Of a DNA stretch of 14,193 nt, positions 1 to 6,413 are shown piece after piece. Origin of the DNA: an uncultured Candidatus Soleaferrea sp. (GTDB lineage: Bacteria; Bacillota; Clostridia; Oscillospirales; Ruminococcaceae); assembly GCA_934527325.1 (NCBI GenBank), contig CAKTAG010000029.1, positions 1 to 14,193 on the forward strand, written 5' to 3'. The notes beneath the pieces were generated by a model. The model ran no database searches. It was not told the origin of the DNA and saw nothing but the letters and a program-made list of their open reading frames with translations. The position numbers were made by a program, and so were the translations under genes. Within the stretch, counting starts at the first letter, position 1. The number at the start of each line of letters is the position of its first letter.

Positions 1-2
1 AT

Positions 3-207
3 GTAGAAAGTGTAAATGCTGATATAAGGCATCATATTCCTATACTTGCAAGACGGAGCAGATGTTTTGCACGTAAGCAGGAAACCACTATATGCTATGG
101 TGGCTGTGTTTGTTAATGCTTATAATCGTTTTGGAATGGAAAAATATAAATATCGAATGAAAAGAAGAACTGGTGAACTACCGTTTTCTGTTATCGATTT
201 TCTTTAA
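3..207 (+). pseudogene. Transposase C-terminal remnant, frameshifted, 5' end outside window
   Basis: Two adjoining frames together encode a typical transposase C-terminus. The frame starting at base 3 reads NADIRHHIPILARRSRCFAR and then KQET. The frame starting at base 88 continues LYAMVAVFVNAYNRFG, then a basic KYKYRMKRR stretch, and ends FSVIDFL at a TAA (205-207). The join needs one base skipped near 87, so a single-base insertion has probably broken the gene. The HIPxLxRxSRCFxRxxET pattern followed by a short helix and a basic tail recalls DDE-type insertion-sequence transposases, possibly IS1-like, but I cannot fix the family from about 69 codons. No terminal inverted repeat was found between 208 and 242. 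The remainder lies upstream of the window, so whether that part is intact is unknown. Confidence 0.6.
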
Positions 208-242
208 CATCGCTTTTAGCCACTCCTTATAAAACAAAAAAG

Positions 243-271
243 TTGACTATATTAAATATTTGGTGTACAAT
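243..271 (+). promoter_or_regulatory. Sigma-A promoter of lepA
   Basis: TTGACT (243-248) and TACAAT (266-271) are separated by 17 bp, close to the vegetative consensus. Transcription would begin near 278 and give a leader of about 35 nt before the lepA start. The -35 box lies 35 nt past the stop of the transposase remnant, so the promoter could be native or lie at the edge of the old element. Confidence 0.75.
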
Positions 272-312
272 AGAACATAATATTTTATGATTTTTTAAAG
301 GATGAATGGTAA

Positions 313-2127
313 TTGAACGAAAAATATAATAGTGAAAATATTAGAAATTTTTGTATTATAGCGCATATTGATCATGGGAAATCAACGTTGGCAGATAGAA
401 TATTAGAACAAACGTCGACAGTTGCACAACGAGATATGGAAAACCAATTACTTGATAACATGGAAATTGAAAGGGAACGTGGAATAACAATTAAAGCTAG
501 AGCAGTTAGATTAATATATAGAGCTAAGGACGAAAAAGAATATATTTTAAATTTAATAGATACACCAGGGCATGTGGATTTTAATTATGAAGTATCTAGG
601 TCTTTGGCGGCTTGTGAAGGTGCTATTTTGGTGGTAGATGCTTCACAAGGAATAGAAGCTCAAACGTTAGCTAACACATATTTAGCTCTAGATAATGATT
701 TGGAAATTATACCAGTTGTTAATAAAATAGATTTACCATCTGCAGACCCACAAAGAGTATGTAAAGAAATAGAAGATGTTATTGGTATTCCAGCAATGGA
801 TGCTCCTAAAATATCTGCTAAAACTGGAGTTAATATAGATGCTGTTTTAGAGAGTGTAGTTGAGTTGATCCCAGCTCCTAGTGGTGACGTAAAAAACACA
901 CTAAAGGCTTTGATTTTTGATTCATATTATGATGCATATAAAGGTGTTGTGGTTTATGTAAGAATAATGGATGGTATAGTTAAACCTGGTGATAAAATAA
1001 AGATGATGGCTACAAAAGCTGAATTTACAGTAGTTGAAGTTGGTTTTATGTCTCCAACTAGCTTAATTCCTGCAAAAGAGCTTTTTGCAGGTCAGGTAGG
1101 GTATATTACGGCTAGTATGAAAAATGTAAAAGATGTTTCTGTTGGAGATACGATTACAGATGCAGATAATCCGGCTAAAGAACCTTTACCAGGTTACAAA
1201 AAAGTTAACCCTATGGTTTTTTCTGGGGTTTACCCTGTAGATGGTGCAAAGTATGTTGATTTAAGAGAAGCACTTGAAAAATTATTATTAAATGATGCTT
1301 CACTATCATTTGAACCAGAAACATCTAGTGCATTAGGTTTTGGTTTTAGATGTGGTTTTTTAGGCCTTCTTCATATGGAGGTTATTCAAGAAAGGTTAGA
1401 AAGAGAATATAATTTAGACTTAATAACAACAGCTCCAAGTGTTATATATAAAATAAAATTAAATAGCGGAGAGGAAATTTTTGTAGATAATCCAATAAAT
1501 TACCCTTCACCTACAGAAATAAATGTGGCATATGAACCAGTAGTTAAAGCAACAATTTTTACACCAGTTGAATATATAGGTAACATTATGGAATTGTGCC
1601 AAGAAAAAAGAGGCGTTTATATTTCAACTCAATATTTAGACTCTAAGAGTGTACAGATTATATATGAGTTACCTTTAAATGAAATTGTATATGACTTTTT
1701 TAATACACTTAAATCACGTAGTAGAGGTTATGCCTCTTTTGATTATGAGTTTTTAGACTATAAACCATCTAAATTAATAAAACTAGATATTTTATTAAAT
1801 GGAGACGTTGTAGATGCACTTTCATTTATTGTTCATGAAGAAAAGGCATATGCAAGAGGTCGAAAAATTGTTGAAAAGTTAAAAGAAAATATTCCAAGGC
1901 AGATGTTTGAAATACCGGTGCAAGCAGCAGTTGGTGGTAAAATTATTGCTAGGGAAACAGTTAAAGCAGTTAGAAAAGATGTTTTGGCAAAATGTTATGG
2001 TGGAGATATTACACGTAAGAAAAAGCTTTTAGAAAAACAAAAAGAGGGAAAAAAGAGAATGCGAAAATTAGGAACAGTAGATGTTCCTCAAGAGGCGTTT
2101 ATGTCTGTTTTAAAGTTAGATGAATAG
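313..2127 (+). CDS. lepA: Elongation factor 4 (LepA), ribosomal translation GTPase
   Basis: LepA/EF4 is a ribosome-bound translational GTPase credited with back-translocation of stalled ribosomes and with late 30S assembly. The 604 residues match the usual length of about 600. All GTPase motifs are visible: G1 AHIDHGKS (17-24), switch I RERGITIKA (54-62), G3 DTPGH (83-87), G4 NKID (137-140) and G5 SAK (168-170). EF-G-like domains II, III and V follow, then the LepA-specific C-terminal domain with GGDITRKKKLLEKQKEGKKR near 573-592. The start is TTG at 313, with AAAGGA (297-302) about 10 nt upstream; the nearby ATGs at 302 and 306 are in other frames. The N-terminus then reads SENIRNFCIIAHIDHGKST as in the family. 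The gene is flanked by its own promoter and a terminator-like hairpin, so it is probably monocistronic. In many Firmicutes lepA leads a hemW-hrcA heat-shock cluster, which is absent here. Confidence 0.97.
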   Translation: MNEKYNSENIRNFCIIAHIDHGKSTLADRILEQTSTVAQRDMENQLLDNMEIERERGITIKARAVRLIYRAKDEKEYILNLIDTPGHVDFNYEVSRSLAACEGAILVVDASQGIEAQTLANTYLALDNDLEIIPVVNKIDLPSADPQRVCKEIEDVIGIPAMDAPKISAKTGVNIDAVLESVVELIPAPSGDVKNTLKALIFDSYYDAYKGVVVYVRIMDGIVKPGDKIKMMATKAEFTVVEVGFMSPTSLIPAKELFAGQVGYITASMKNVKDVSVGDTITDADNPAKEPLPGYKKVNPMVFSGVYPVDGAKYVDLREALEKLLLNDASLSFEPETSSALGFGFRCGFLGLLHMEVIQERLEREYNLDLITTAPSVIYKIKLNSGEEIFVDNPINYPSPTEINVAYEPVVKATIFTPVEYIGNIMELCQEKRGVYISTQYLDSKSVQIIYELPLNEIVYDFFNTLKSRSRGYASFDYEFLDYKPSKLIKLDILLNGDVVDALSFIVHEEKAYARGRKIVEKLKENIPRQMFEIPVQAAVGGKIIARETVKAVRKDVLAKCYGGDITRKKKLLEKQKEGKKRMRKLGTVDVPQEAFMSVLKLDE

Positions 2128-2203
2128 AATAATTTACCATGCAAAGTTCTTATTATTAATGCGCTGCTTTTATTTTTAATAGTATTATTAGATGTTGTAA
2201 ATT

Positions 2204-2238
2204 AGATAATTTTTTGTAGTCTAAAAAATTATTTTTTT
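2204..2238 (+). terminator. Probable rho-independent terminator of lepA (A/U-only stem)
   Basis: ATAATTTTTT (2206-2215) is perfectly complementary to AAAAAATTAT (2223-2232) across a 7-nt loop, and a run of seven T overlaps and follows the right arm (2232-2238). The stem has no G-C pair, so it is weaker than a classic terminator. Its place about 75 nt after lepA and directly before the efp promoter supports the role. Confidence 0.5.
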
Positions 2239-2241
2239 ATG

Positions 2242-2270
2242 TTGACGACTAATAAATAAAATGTTAAAAT
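2242..2270 (+). promoter_or_regulatory. Extended -10 sigma-A promoter of efp
   Basis: TTGACG (2242-2247) and TAAAAT (2265-2270) are spaced by 17 bp, with a TG at 2262-2263 forming an extended -10. Transcription would start near 2277, leaving an unusually long leader of about 160 nt before the efp ATG at 2436. Confidence 0.7.
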
Positions 2271-2319
2271 AAAAATATAGTTAAAAAATAAAATAAATTG
2301 AAGTTATTATTACTGTGAA

Positions 2320-2435
2320 ATGAAAGGAGAGGAAGGCACTTTTATATCAGTTATAAGTTTAAATTATGCGTAAGAATTTAAATTATTATTATTTGAGTAA
2401 AATATATTTAATTGATAATAATAGTGTTGTAGTTT
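2320..2435 (+). promoter_or_regulatory. Structured efp leader with a displaced SD-like purine stretch
   Basis: The gap 2128-2435 holds the lepA terminator, the efp promoter and this leader. A strong SD-like run AAAGGAGAGGAAGG (2323-2336) has no usable ATG, GTG or TTG at normal spacing and lies 99 nt before the efp ATG. Two A/T-rich hairpins lie between them. The first is AGTTTAAATT (2356-2365) with AATTTAAATT (2375-2384) around a 9-nt loop. The second is AATTATTATTAT-type (2382-2392) with ATAATAATAGT (2415-2425). They share bases 2382-2384, so at most one can form fully. Two tiny ORFs exist (ATG 2320, 17 codons; ATG 2366, 30 codons, overlapping the efp start out of frame), but neither has a convincing SD. 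Function is not known; the structure is seen, the role is inferred. Confidence 0.45.
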
Positions 2436-2993
2436 ATGGTTTCAGCTGGAGATTTTAGAAATGGTGTTACTTTTGATATAGATGGTGATGTTTTTCAAAT
2501 AGTGGAATTTCAACATGTTAAGCCAGGTAAAGGGGCAGCTTTTGTTAGAACAAAAATTAAAAATGTTATAACTGGTGCGGTTTTAGAAAGAACTTTTAAC
2601 CCTTCAGATAAATACCCAACTGCATTTATAGAAAGAAGAGAAATGCAATATCTTTACCAAGATGGAGATCTTTATTATTTTATGGATAACGAAACTTACG
2701 AAAATATACCTATTAATAAAGATAAATTAGGTGACAGTTTTAGATTTGTTAAAGAAAATATGAATGTAAAAGTATTATCTTATAAAGGTGTTGTGTTTGG
2801 TGTTGAACCTCCTCTTTTTGTTGAACTAGAGGTTACAAAAACAGATCCAGGTTTTAAAGGTGATACAGCTACAAATACAACAAAACCTGCAATTTTAGAA
2901 ACAGGTGCAGAAGTTAAAGTTCCTTTATTTATTGAAGAAGGCGAAAAAATAAAAATTGATACTAGAACTGGTGAATACATGGAAAGAGCATAA
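2436..2993 (+). CDS. efp: Translation elongation factor P
   Basis: EF-P binds between the ribosomal P and E sites and speeds peptide-bond formation at proline runs. The 185 residues match the family length. An N-terminal KOW-like domain (about 1-62) is followed by two OB-fold domains. The modification loop reads HVKPGKGAAF (27-36), with Lys32 at the tip, the position that carries 5-aminopentanol in B. subtilis. The C-terminal family signature is present: KTDPGFKGDTATNTTKPA (135-152). The start is fixed by homology, since M-x-SAGDFRNGVTF is the normal EF-P beginning, yet the ten bases before the ATG (gttgtagttt) contain no Shine-Dalgarno; the nearest good one is about 100 nt upstream. The next gene begins 77 nt downstream with no terminator between, so the two are probably cotranscribed. 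Confidence 0.97.
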   Translation: MVSAGDFRNGVTFDIDGDVFQIVEFQHVKPGKGAAFVRTKIKNVITGAVLERTFNPSDKYPTAFIERREMQYLYQDGDLYYFMDNETYENIPINKDKLGDSFRFVKENMNVKVLSYKGVVFGVEPPLFVELEVTKTDPGFKGDTATNTTKPAILETGAEVKVPLFIEEGEKIKIDTRTGEYMERA

Positions 2994-3027
2994 AATAAAT
3001 TTTAATTTATATAATTTTAATAATAAG

Positions 3028-3058
3028 AAAGGAGATTGCAATTATAAAATAATTGCAA
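3028..3058 (+). promoter_or_regulatory. SD followed by a perfect 10-bp hairpin before the CD1247-like gene
   Basis: AAAGGAGA (3028-3035) is immediately followed by TTGCAATTAT (3036-3045), a 3-nt AAA loop and ATAATTGCAA (3049-3058), a perfect inverted repeat. The likely start codon at 3071 lies 35 nt from the SD in linear distance but only about 12 nt if the hairpin is folded out. There is no U-run after it, so it is not a terminator. The hairpin may place the SD near the start or gate translation; that is inference. Confidence 0.5.
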
Positions 3059-3070
3059 GAATGTGGGAAA

Positions 3071-3547
3071 ATGGTTACTAAAAAAGCAGCTTATGTAAAA
3101 GGTCTGTTAGAAGGTTTAGATATAGATAAACATACAAAAGAAGGCAAATTGTTAACTAAAATAGTAGATTTATTTGAAGACGTTTGCGAAGAAGTAGATA
3201 GGCTTAAAGAAGATGTTTGTGAAATGGAACAAACAATTGATGATATGGACCAAGATTTAAATGATTTAGAAGATTATGTTTTTTCAGATGAATACGATGA
3301 TAAGTATGATTTTGATGATTGTTTCTGTGTTAAATGTCCAAATTGTGGTGAAGAACATTATATGAAGTATAGTGACCTTAATGAGGATGAATTAGAGAGT
3401 GGAGAAATAAAATGTCCTAGTTGTAAAGCAAAAATAAATTTAGATGAATGTTTAGTTTTTAATGAAAACGAAGATGATTATTGCGATTGCGGATGTGGCA
3501 AGGCAGATTGTGATTGTGATGATGGGAAATGCAATTGTGATAAATAA
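3071..3547 (+). CDS. CD1247-like acidic zinc-ribbon protein with Cys/Asp-rich tail
   Basis: The function is unknown. The N-terminus (AAYVKGLLEGLDID...EGKLLTKIVDLFEDV, about 6-38) matches the 'CD1247 N-terminal domain' proteins often found beside efp in Clostridia. A strongly acidic heptad-like stretch (about 39-69) may form a coiled coil. A zinc ribbon follows: CVKCPNCGEEH (86-96), with CPxCG at 89-93, and CPSC (115-118), giving two CxxC pairs. The last 21 residues hold seven cysteines in CDC, CGC and CNC groups among aspartates (138-158), an unusual tail that could bind further metal. ATG 3071 is chosen because it places the conserved YVKGL at the usual distance; an in-frame TTG at 3053 would add six residues but lies inside the hairpin. 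The gene shares the efp transcript and is closed by the terminator at 3604-3653. The protein has no signal peptide or membrane segment and is probably cytoplasmic. Confidence 0.8.
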   Translation: MVTKKAAYVKGLLEGLDIDKHTKEGKLLTKIVDLFEDVCEEVDRLKEDVCEMEQTIDDMDQDLNDLEDYVFSDEYDDKYDFDDCFCVKCPNCGEEHYMKYSDLNEDELESGEIKCPSCKAKINLDECLVFNENEDDYCDCGCGKADCDCDDGKCNCDK

Positions 3548-3603
3548 AAAAATTTTATTGGTGTAAAATAAATAAAAGTGTTTAATACCTTATTTAAGGT
3601 TAA

Positions 3604-3653
3604 AAAAAACTCGTTACTTATTACCTTGAGGTGAAATAAGTAACGAGTTTTTT
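3604..3653 (+). terminator. Strong rho-independent terminator ending the efp unit
   Basis: A 14-bp stem ACTCGTTACTTATT (3609-3622) pairs with AATAAGTAACGAGT (3635-3648), extended by A:T pairs to about 19 bp using the A-run 3604-3608 and the T-run 3649-3653. A small inner hairpin ACCT-TG-AGGT (3623-3632) lies in the loop. The A-run on the left makes it potentially bidirectional. A separate short palindrome (3587-3600) lies just upstream. I found no convincing promoter between here and the next gene; TTGAAG (3665-3670) with an A-rich -10-like region near 3687 is a weak candidate. Confidence 0.93.
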
Positions 3654-3750
3654 GAATGTAGAGTTTGAAGTATAAAAAAACTAAATTAAAAATAGTTATT
3701 TAATATGTTTTAGTTAGTGTAAAAAAATGGTAGGAGTGATATTTTATATA

Positions 3751-5016
3751 ATGATTAGAGAAAAATTATTTAACAATATTTATTTTAATAGTAGTATAGA
3801 TGGTAAATTTAAAAATAATATGTTAATGGTTAAATTTATTGTACCTCTTAAAAAGGAAACAGCTTCTAAATATGCTATAGTTCCATATGTACTAGAAATG
3901 GGCAATAAGCAGTTTAAAAATATTATTGAATTAAACAAAAAGTTAAGTGAGTTATATGGTGCACAGTTATATTTAGATGTAAGTAAAGCAGGTGAATATC
4001 AAATACTGTCAGTAGGAATGGATTTTATTGACAATAAATATATAAATAATGAGGAAAATATTAGAAAAGATGCTTGTGAGTTGCTTTTATCAATATTAAT
4101 GGAACCTAATATTAATGAAAATTTATTTGATGCTAAAAATATAAAAATAGTTAAAAATTTATTAATTAATAAAATTGAAAATAGAATAAATGATAAAACA
4201 AAATATGCATTTGATAAATGTCAAGAATTAATGTTTACCAAAACTCCTTTAGGAATAAATAAGTATGGTTGTAAACAAGATATTGAATTATTAACAAATG
4301 AAGATGTTACAAATGCTTATTACAATATACTGGACAAAGCAAAAATAGAGATTATATATATTGGTAGTAGTGGTGTAGATGAAGTTAAAGAAATTTGTAG
4401 AAAATATTTAACTTCTAAAAGTAATGAATGTGATTTTAATGTAAACTTTAGATGTTCAAAAATAAAAGAAGAAATTTGTAATTATGAAGAACAAATGGAA
4501 GTGTTGCAATCTAAACTAGTTGCAGGTTTTAAATTTAATGTTAATGAAATATCTGCTAAACAAAGAAGAGCAATAATGATTATGAATGTAATTTATGGTG
4601 GTTCGCCTTTTTCTAAATTATTTATAAACGTTAGGGAAAAAATGAGTTTATGTTATGAATGCAGATCAAGGTATAGTATATTTTCAGGTTCTATGTTTGC
4701 GTTTATGGGAATAGAATCTAAAAATAAAGAAAAAGCTTTACAAGAAAGTTTAATTCAATTAAAAGATATACAAGATGGAGTATTCACATTAAGTGATATA
4801 GAAAACGCAAAATATACAATTGAAAACACTATAATTAATTATAAAGATGATACAGCAAAAATAGCAGATTGGTATTTTACCCAACAATTATTAGGTTTTA
4901 ATACGGTAATTGATGAAGAAATAGATTTGATTAATAAAGTTTCTAAAAGTGAGATTGTAGAAATTGCATCACAAATTAAATTAGATACGGTTTATTTTTT
5001 GAAAGGGGATGAATGA
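3751..5016 (+). CDS. ymfF: M16-family peptidase-like subunit, non-catalytic (YmfF-like)
   Basis: This is an M16 (insulinase/pitrilysin fold) protein of 421 residues from ATG 3751. It lacks the zinc-binding HxxEH: the equivalent place reads YAIVPYVLEMGNKQF (41-55), as in B. subtilis YmfF. It keeps the C-terminal-half signature NVREKMSLCYECRSRY (293-308), whose Arg/Tyr pair helps hold substrate in M16 heterodimers. It therefore probably acts as the non-catalytic partner of the next gene product, whose start overlaps its stop (ATGA). ATG 3751 was preferred to ATG 3727 because the extra eight residues are not family-like and because TAGGAG (3731-3736) lies between the two, though its 14-nt spacing to 3751 is long. 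The YmfF/YmfH pair has been named as associated with EF-P 5-aminopentanol modification; direct biochemical proof is lacking as far as I know. No signal peptide is seen. Confidence 0.85.
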   Translation: MIREKLFNNIYFNSSIDGKFKNNMLMVKFIVPLKKETASKYAIVPYVLEMGNKQFKNIIELNKKLSELYGAQLYLDVSKAGEYQILSVGMDFIDNKYINNEENIRKDACELLLSILMEPNINENLFDAKNIKIVKNLLINKIENRINDKTKYAFDKCQELMFTKTPLGINKYGCKQDIELLTNEDVTNAYYNILDKAKIEIIYIGSSGVDEVKEICRKYLTSKSNECDFNVNFRCSKIKEEICNYEEQMEVLQSKLVAGFKFNVNEISAKQRRAIMIMNVIYGGSPFSKLFINVREKMSLCYECRSRYSIFSGSMFAFMGIESKNKEKALQESLIQLKDIQDGVFTLSDIENAKYTIENTIINYKDDTAKIADWYFTQQLLGFNTVIDEEIDLINKVSKSEIVEIASQIKLDTVYFLKGDE

Positions 5017-6323
5017 TATTGGATAATACAATAAAAGCCAATATTGTAAATAATAAGTTATTTTTTAATGAACAAAATTATAAAAAATTTAAACATAAAA
5101 GTGGGTTAACTATAATTTTGAATGTTATGCCAGATTGTAATAGTGTTTATGCCACAATAGGTGTAAAGTATGGTAGTGTTAATAATTCATTTAAAAGTGG
5201 TTTAGATGAAAATTTTACAAATTATCCAGAAGGTATAGCTCATTTTTTAGAACATAAAATGTTTGAAAATGAAGATGGGGAAGATACTTTTCAAAAATAT
5301 GCTAAAACTGGGGCTATGGCTAATGCTTACACTAGTTTTAACGAAACGTGTTATTTATTTTCATGCTCGCAAAATTTTAAAGAATCACTAGAGATTTTAA
5401 TTAATATGGTCACAAAACCTTATTTTACTAATAAAAATGTAGAAAAAGAACAAGGTATAATAGGGCAAGAAATAAGTATGTGCCAAGATTCGCCTTATTG
5501 GCGATGTTATACTGGTGTATTGCGAGGGTTATATTCTAAAGTACCATTGTTTTATGATATTGCTGGAACACAAGAATCTATAAAAACAATAACAGCAGAG
5601 TGTTTATATAAATGCTATAATGTGTTTTATAATTTAAATAATATGGTGCTATCTATAGCGGGTGATTTTAATATAGATGATGTTATGGAAGTAGTAGATA
5701 AACTTTTAATTAAAAGTGAGCCGTTAAGTATTGTTAATAAAGTTTATGATGAACCACAAACATCTTTAAAAACAGAAAGTACAGTTCAGTTGCATGTTAA
5801 AACTCCATTGATGGGTATAGGTTTTAAGCACAAACCAGCAACAAATTTAAAAGATAACTTTATTTTAAGTCTGAAGTATTCTTTGTTGAATGATTTAATA
5901 ATAGGTAACACATCTAATGGCTATAGTTATTTGTATTACAATGAATTTATAGATAAACCAATATTTTTTGAAGTAGCTAATGGCCCAGGGTATTTGGTTT
6001 CTATTTCTATGATAGAAACTAAGTACCCAGATATTGTTAAAAACAAAATATTTGAAGAAATAAACCGTATAAAAAAAGATGGAATAAATGAAGAAGATTT
6101 GACATTAGTTAAAAAATGTTATTATGGTAATTATGTAATGGGCATGAATAGCCCTAAAGTAGTAGCAACTAACCATATGAATGGATATTTAGATGATTTG
6201 GATTTTAGAGAGTGGCAAGACATTTTGCTTAATGTTACTAAAAAAGAGTTAGAGGAACTTATTGAACAAACTTATAATTATGAGAGTTCAACAGTTTTTA
6301 TAGTAGAACCTTTAAGTAAATAA
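5013..6323 (+). CDS. ymfH: M16-family zinc metallopeptidase, catalytic subunit (YmfH-like)
   Basis: This is the catalytic member of the M16 pair, 436 residues. The inverted zinc motif is HFLEH (77-81), in which His77 and His81 bind zinc and Glu80 is the catalytic base. The third ligand is most likely Glu153 in EQGIIGQEIS (146-155). The flanking AxTNAYTSFxET-type segment reads AMANAYTSFNET (101-112), as in active M16 enzymes. A second, non-catalytic M16 half follows with no HxxEH. The ATG at 5013 overlaps the previous stop by 4 nt and follows GAAAGGGG (5001-5008) at only 4 nt. A TTG at 5019 is spaced 10 nt from the same SD and is an equally possible start, two residues shorter. The overlap implies translational coupling and a heterodimer with the upstream subunit. 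The natural substrate is unknown. Confidence 0.9.
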   Translation: MILDNTIKANIVNNKLFFNEQNYKKFKHKSGLTIILNVMPDCNSVYATIGVKYGSVNNSFKSGLDENFTNYPEGIAHFLEHKMFENEDGEDTFQKYAKTGAMANAYTSFNETCYLFSCSQNFKESLEILINMVTKPYFTNKNVEKEQGIIGQEISMCQDSPYWRCYTGVLRGLYSKVPLFYDIAGTQESIKTITAECLYKCYNVFYNLNNMVLSIAGDFNIDDVMEVVDKLLIKSEPLSIVNKVYDEPQTSLKTESTVQLHVKTPLMGIGFKHKPATNLKDNFILSLKYSLLNDLIIGNTSNGYSYLYYNEFIDKPIFFEVANGPGYLVSISMIETKYPDIVKNKIFEEINRIKKDGINEEDLTLVKKCYYGNYVMGMNSPKVVATNHMNGYLDDLDFREWQDILLNVTKKELEELIEQTYNYESSTVFIVEPLSK

Positions 6324-6338
6324 TTTTGTAATTGGTGG

Positions 6339-6367
6339 TTTACAGTAGCAAAATATATTTGTAAATT
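6339..6367 (+). promoter_or_regulatory. Possible promoter before lgt
   Basis: TTTACA (6339-6344) and TAAATT (6362-6367) are 17 bp apart in the 90-nt gap after the M16 pair. The -10 match is only 4 of 6, and in DNA this AT-rich chance matches are common. No terminator is visible in the gap, so read-through from the peptidase genes is also likely. Confidence 0.3.
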
Positions 6368-6413
6368 AATTAAATTTTTGTTTTATTATTTTAACAAGTG
6401 AGGATTTGGACAA

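Noticed and set aside
81..92. Programmed frameshift in the transposase
   Set aside because: There is no slippery A- or T-run at the slip site, and the position near the C-terminus is not where insertion sequences use frameshifting; decay by a one-base insertion is simpler.
660..899. Minus-strand ORF inside lepA (also similar ones at 2780-2980, 6674-6859, 7349-7699, 7719-8027, 8307-8609, 8865-9194, 11584-11907, 11998-12456)
   Set aside because: All lie opposite strongly supported genes, have no SD or recognisable family, and show the Ile/Ser/Phe-rich composition expected of antisense frames in AT-rich coding DNA.
2320..2373. 17-codon ORF (ATG 2320) in the efp leader as a leader-peptide gene
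   Set aside because: Its ATG has no SD in front; the purine run is inside it. It lacks any attenuation-type residue run, so it is noted in the leader entry but not called as a gene.
3053..3070. TTG 3053 as the start of the CD1247-like gene
   Set aside because: The codon lies inside the right arm of the hairpin and the added residues (M-QECGK) are not family-like; ATG 3071 fits the conserved N-terminus better.
3679..3715. Imperfect hairpin AACTAAATTAAA with TTTAAT...TTTAGTT before the M16 genes
   Set aside because: A/T-only interrupted pairing of this sort is expected by chance in such DNA, and no regulatory context supports it.
3727..3750. ATG 3727 as start of the first M16 gene
   Set aside because: No SD precedes it, the extra residues are not conserved, and an SD lies inside this stretch pointing to ATG 3751.
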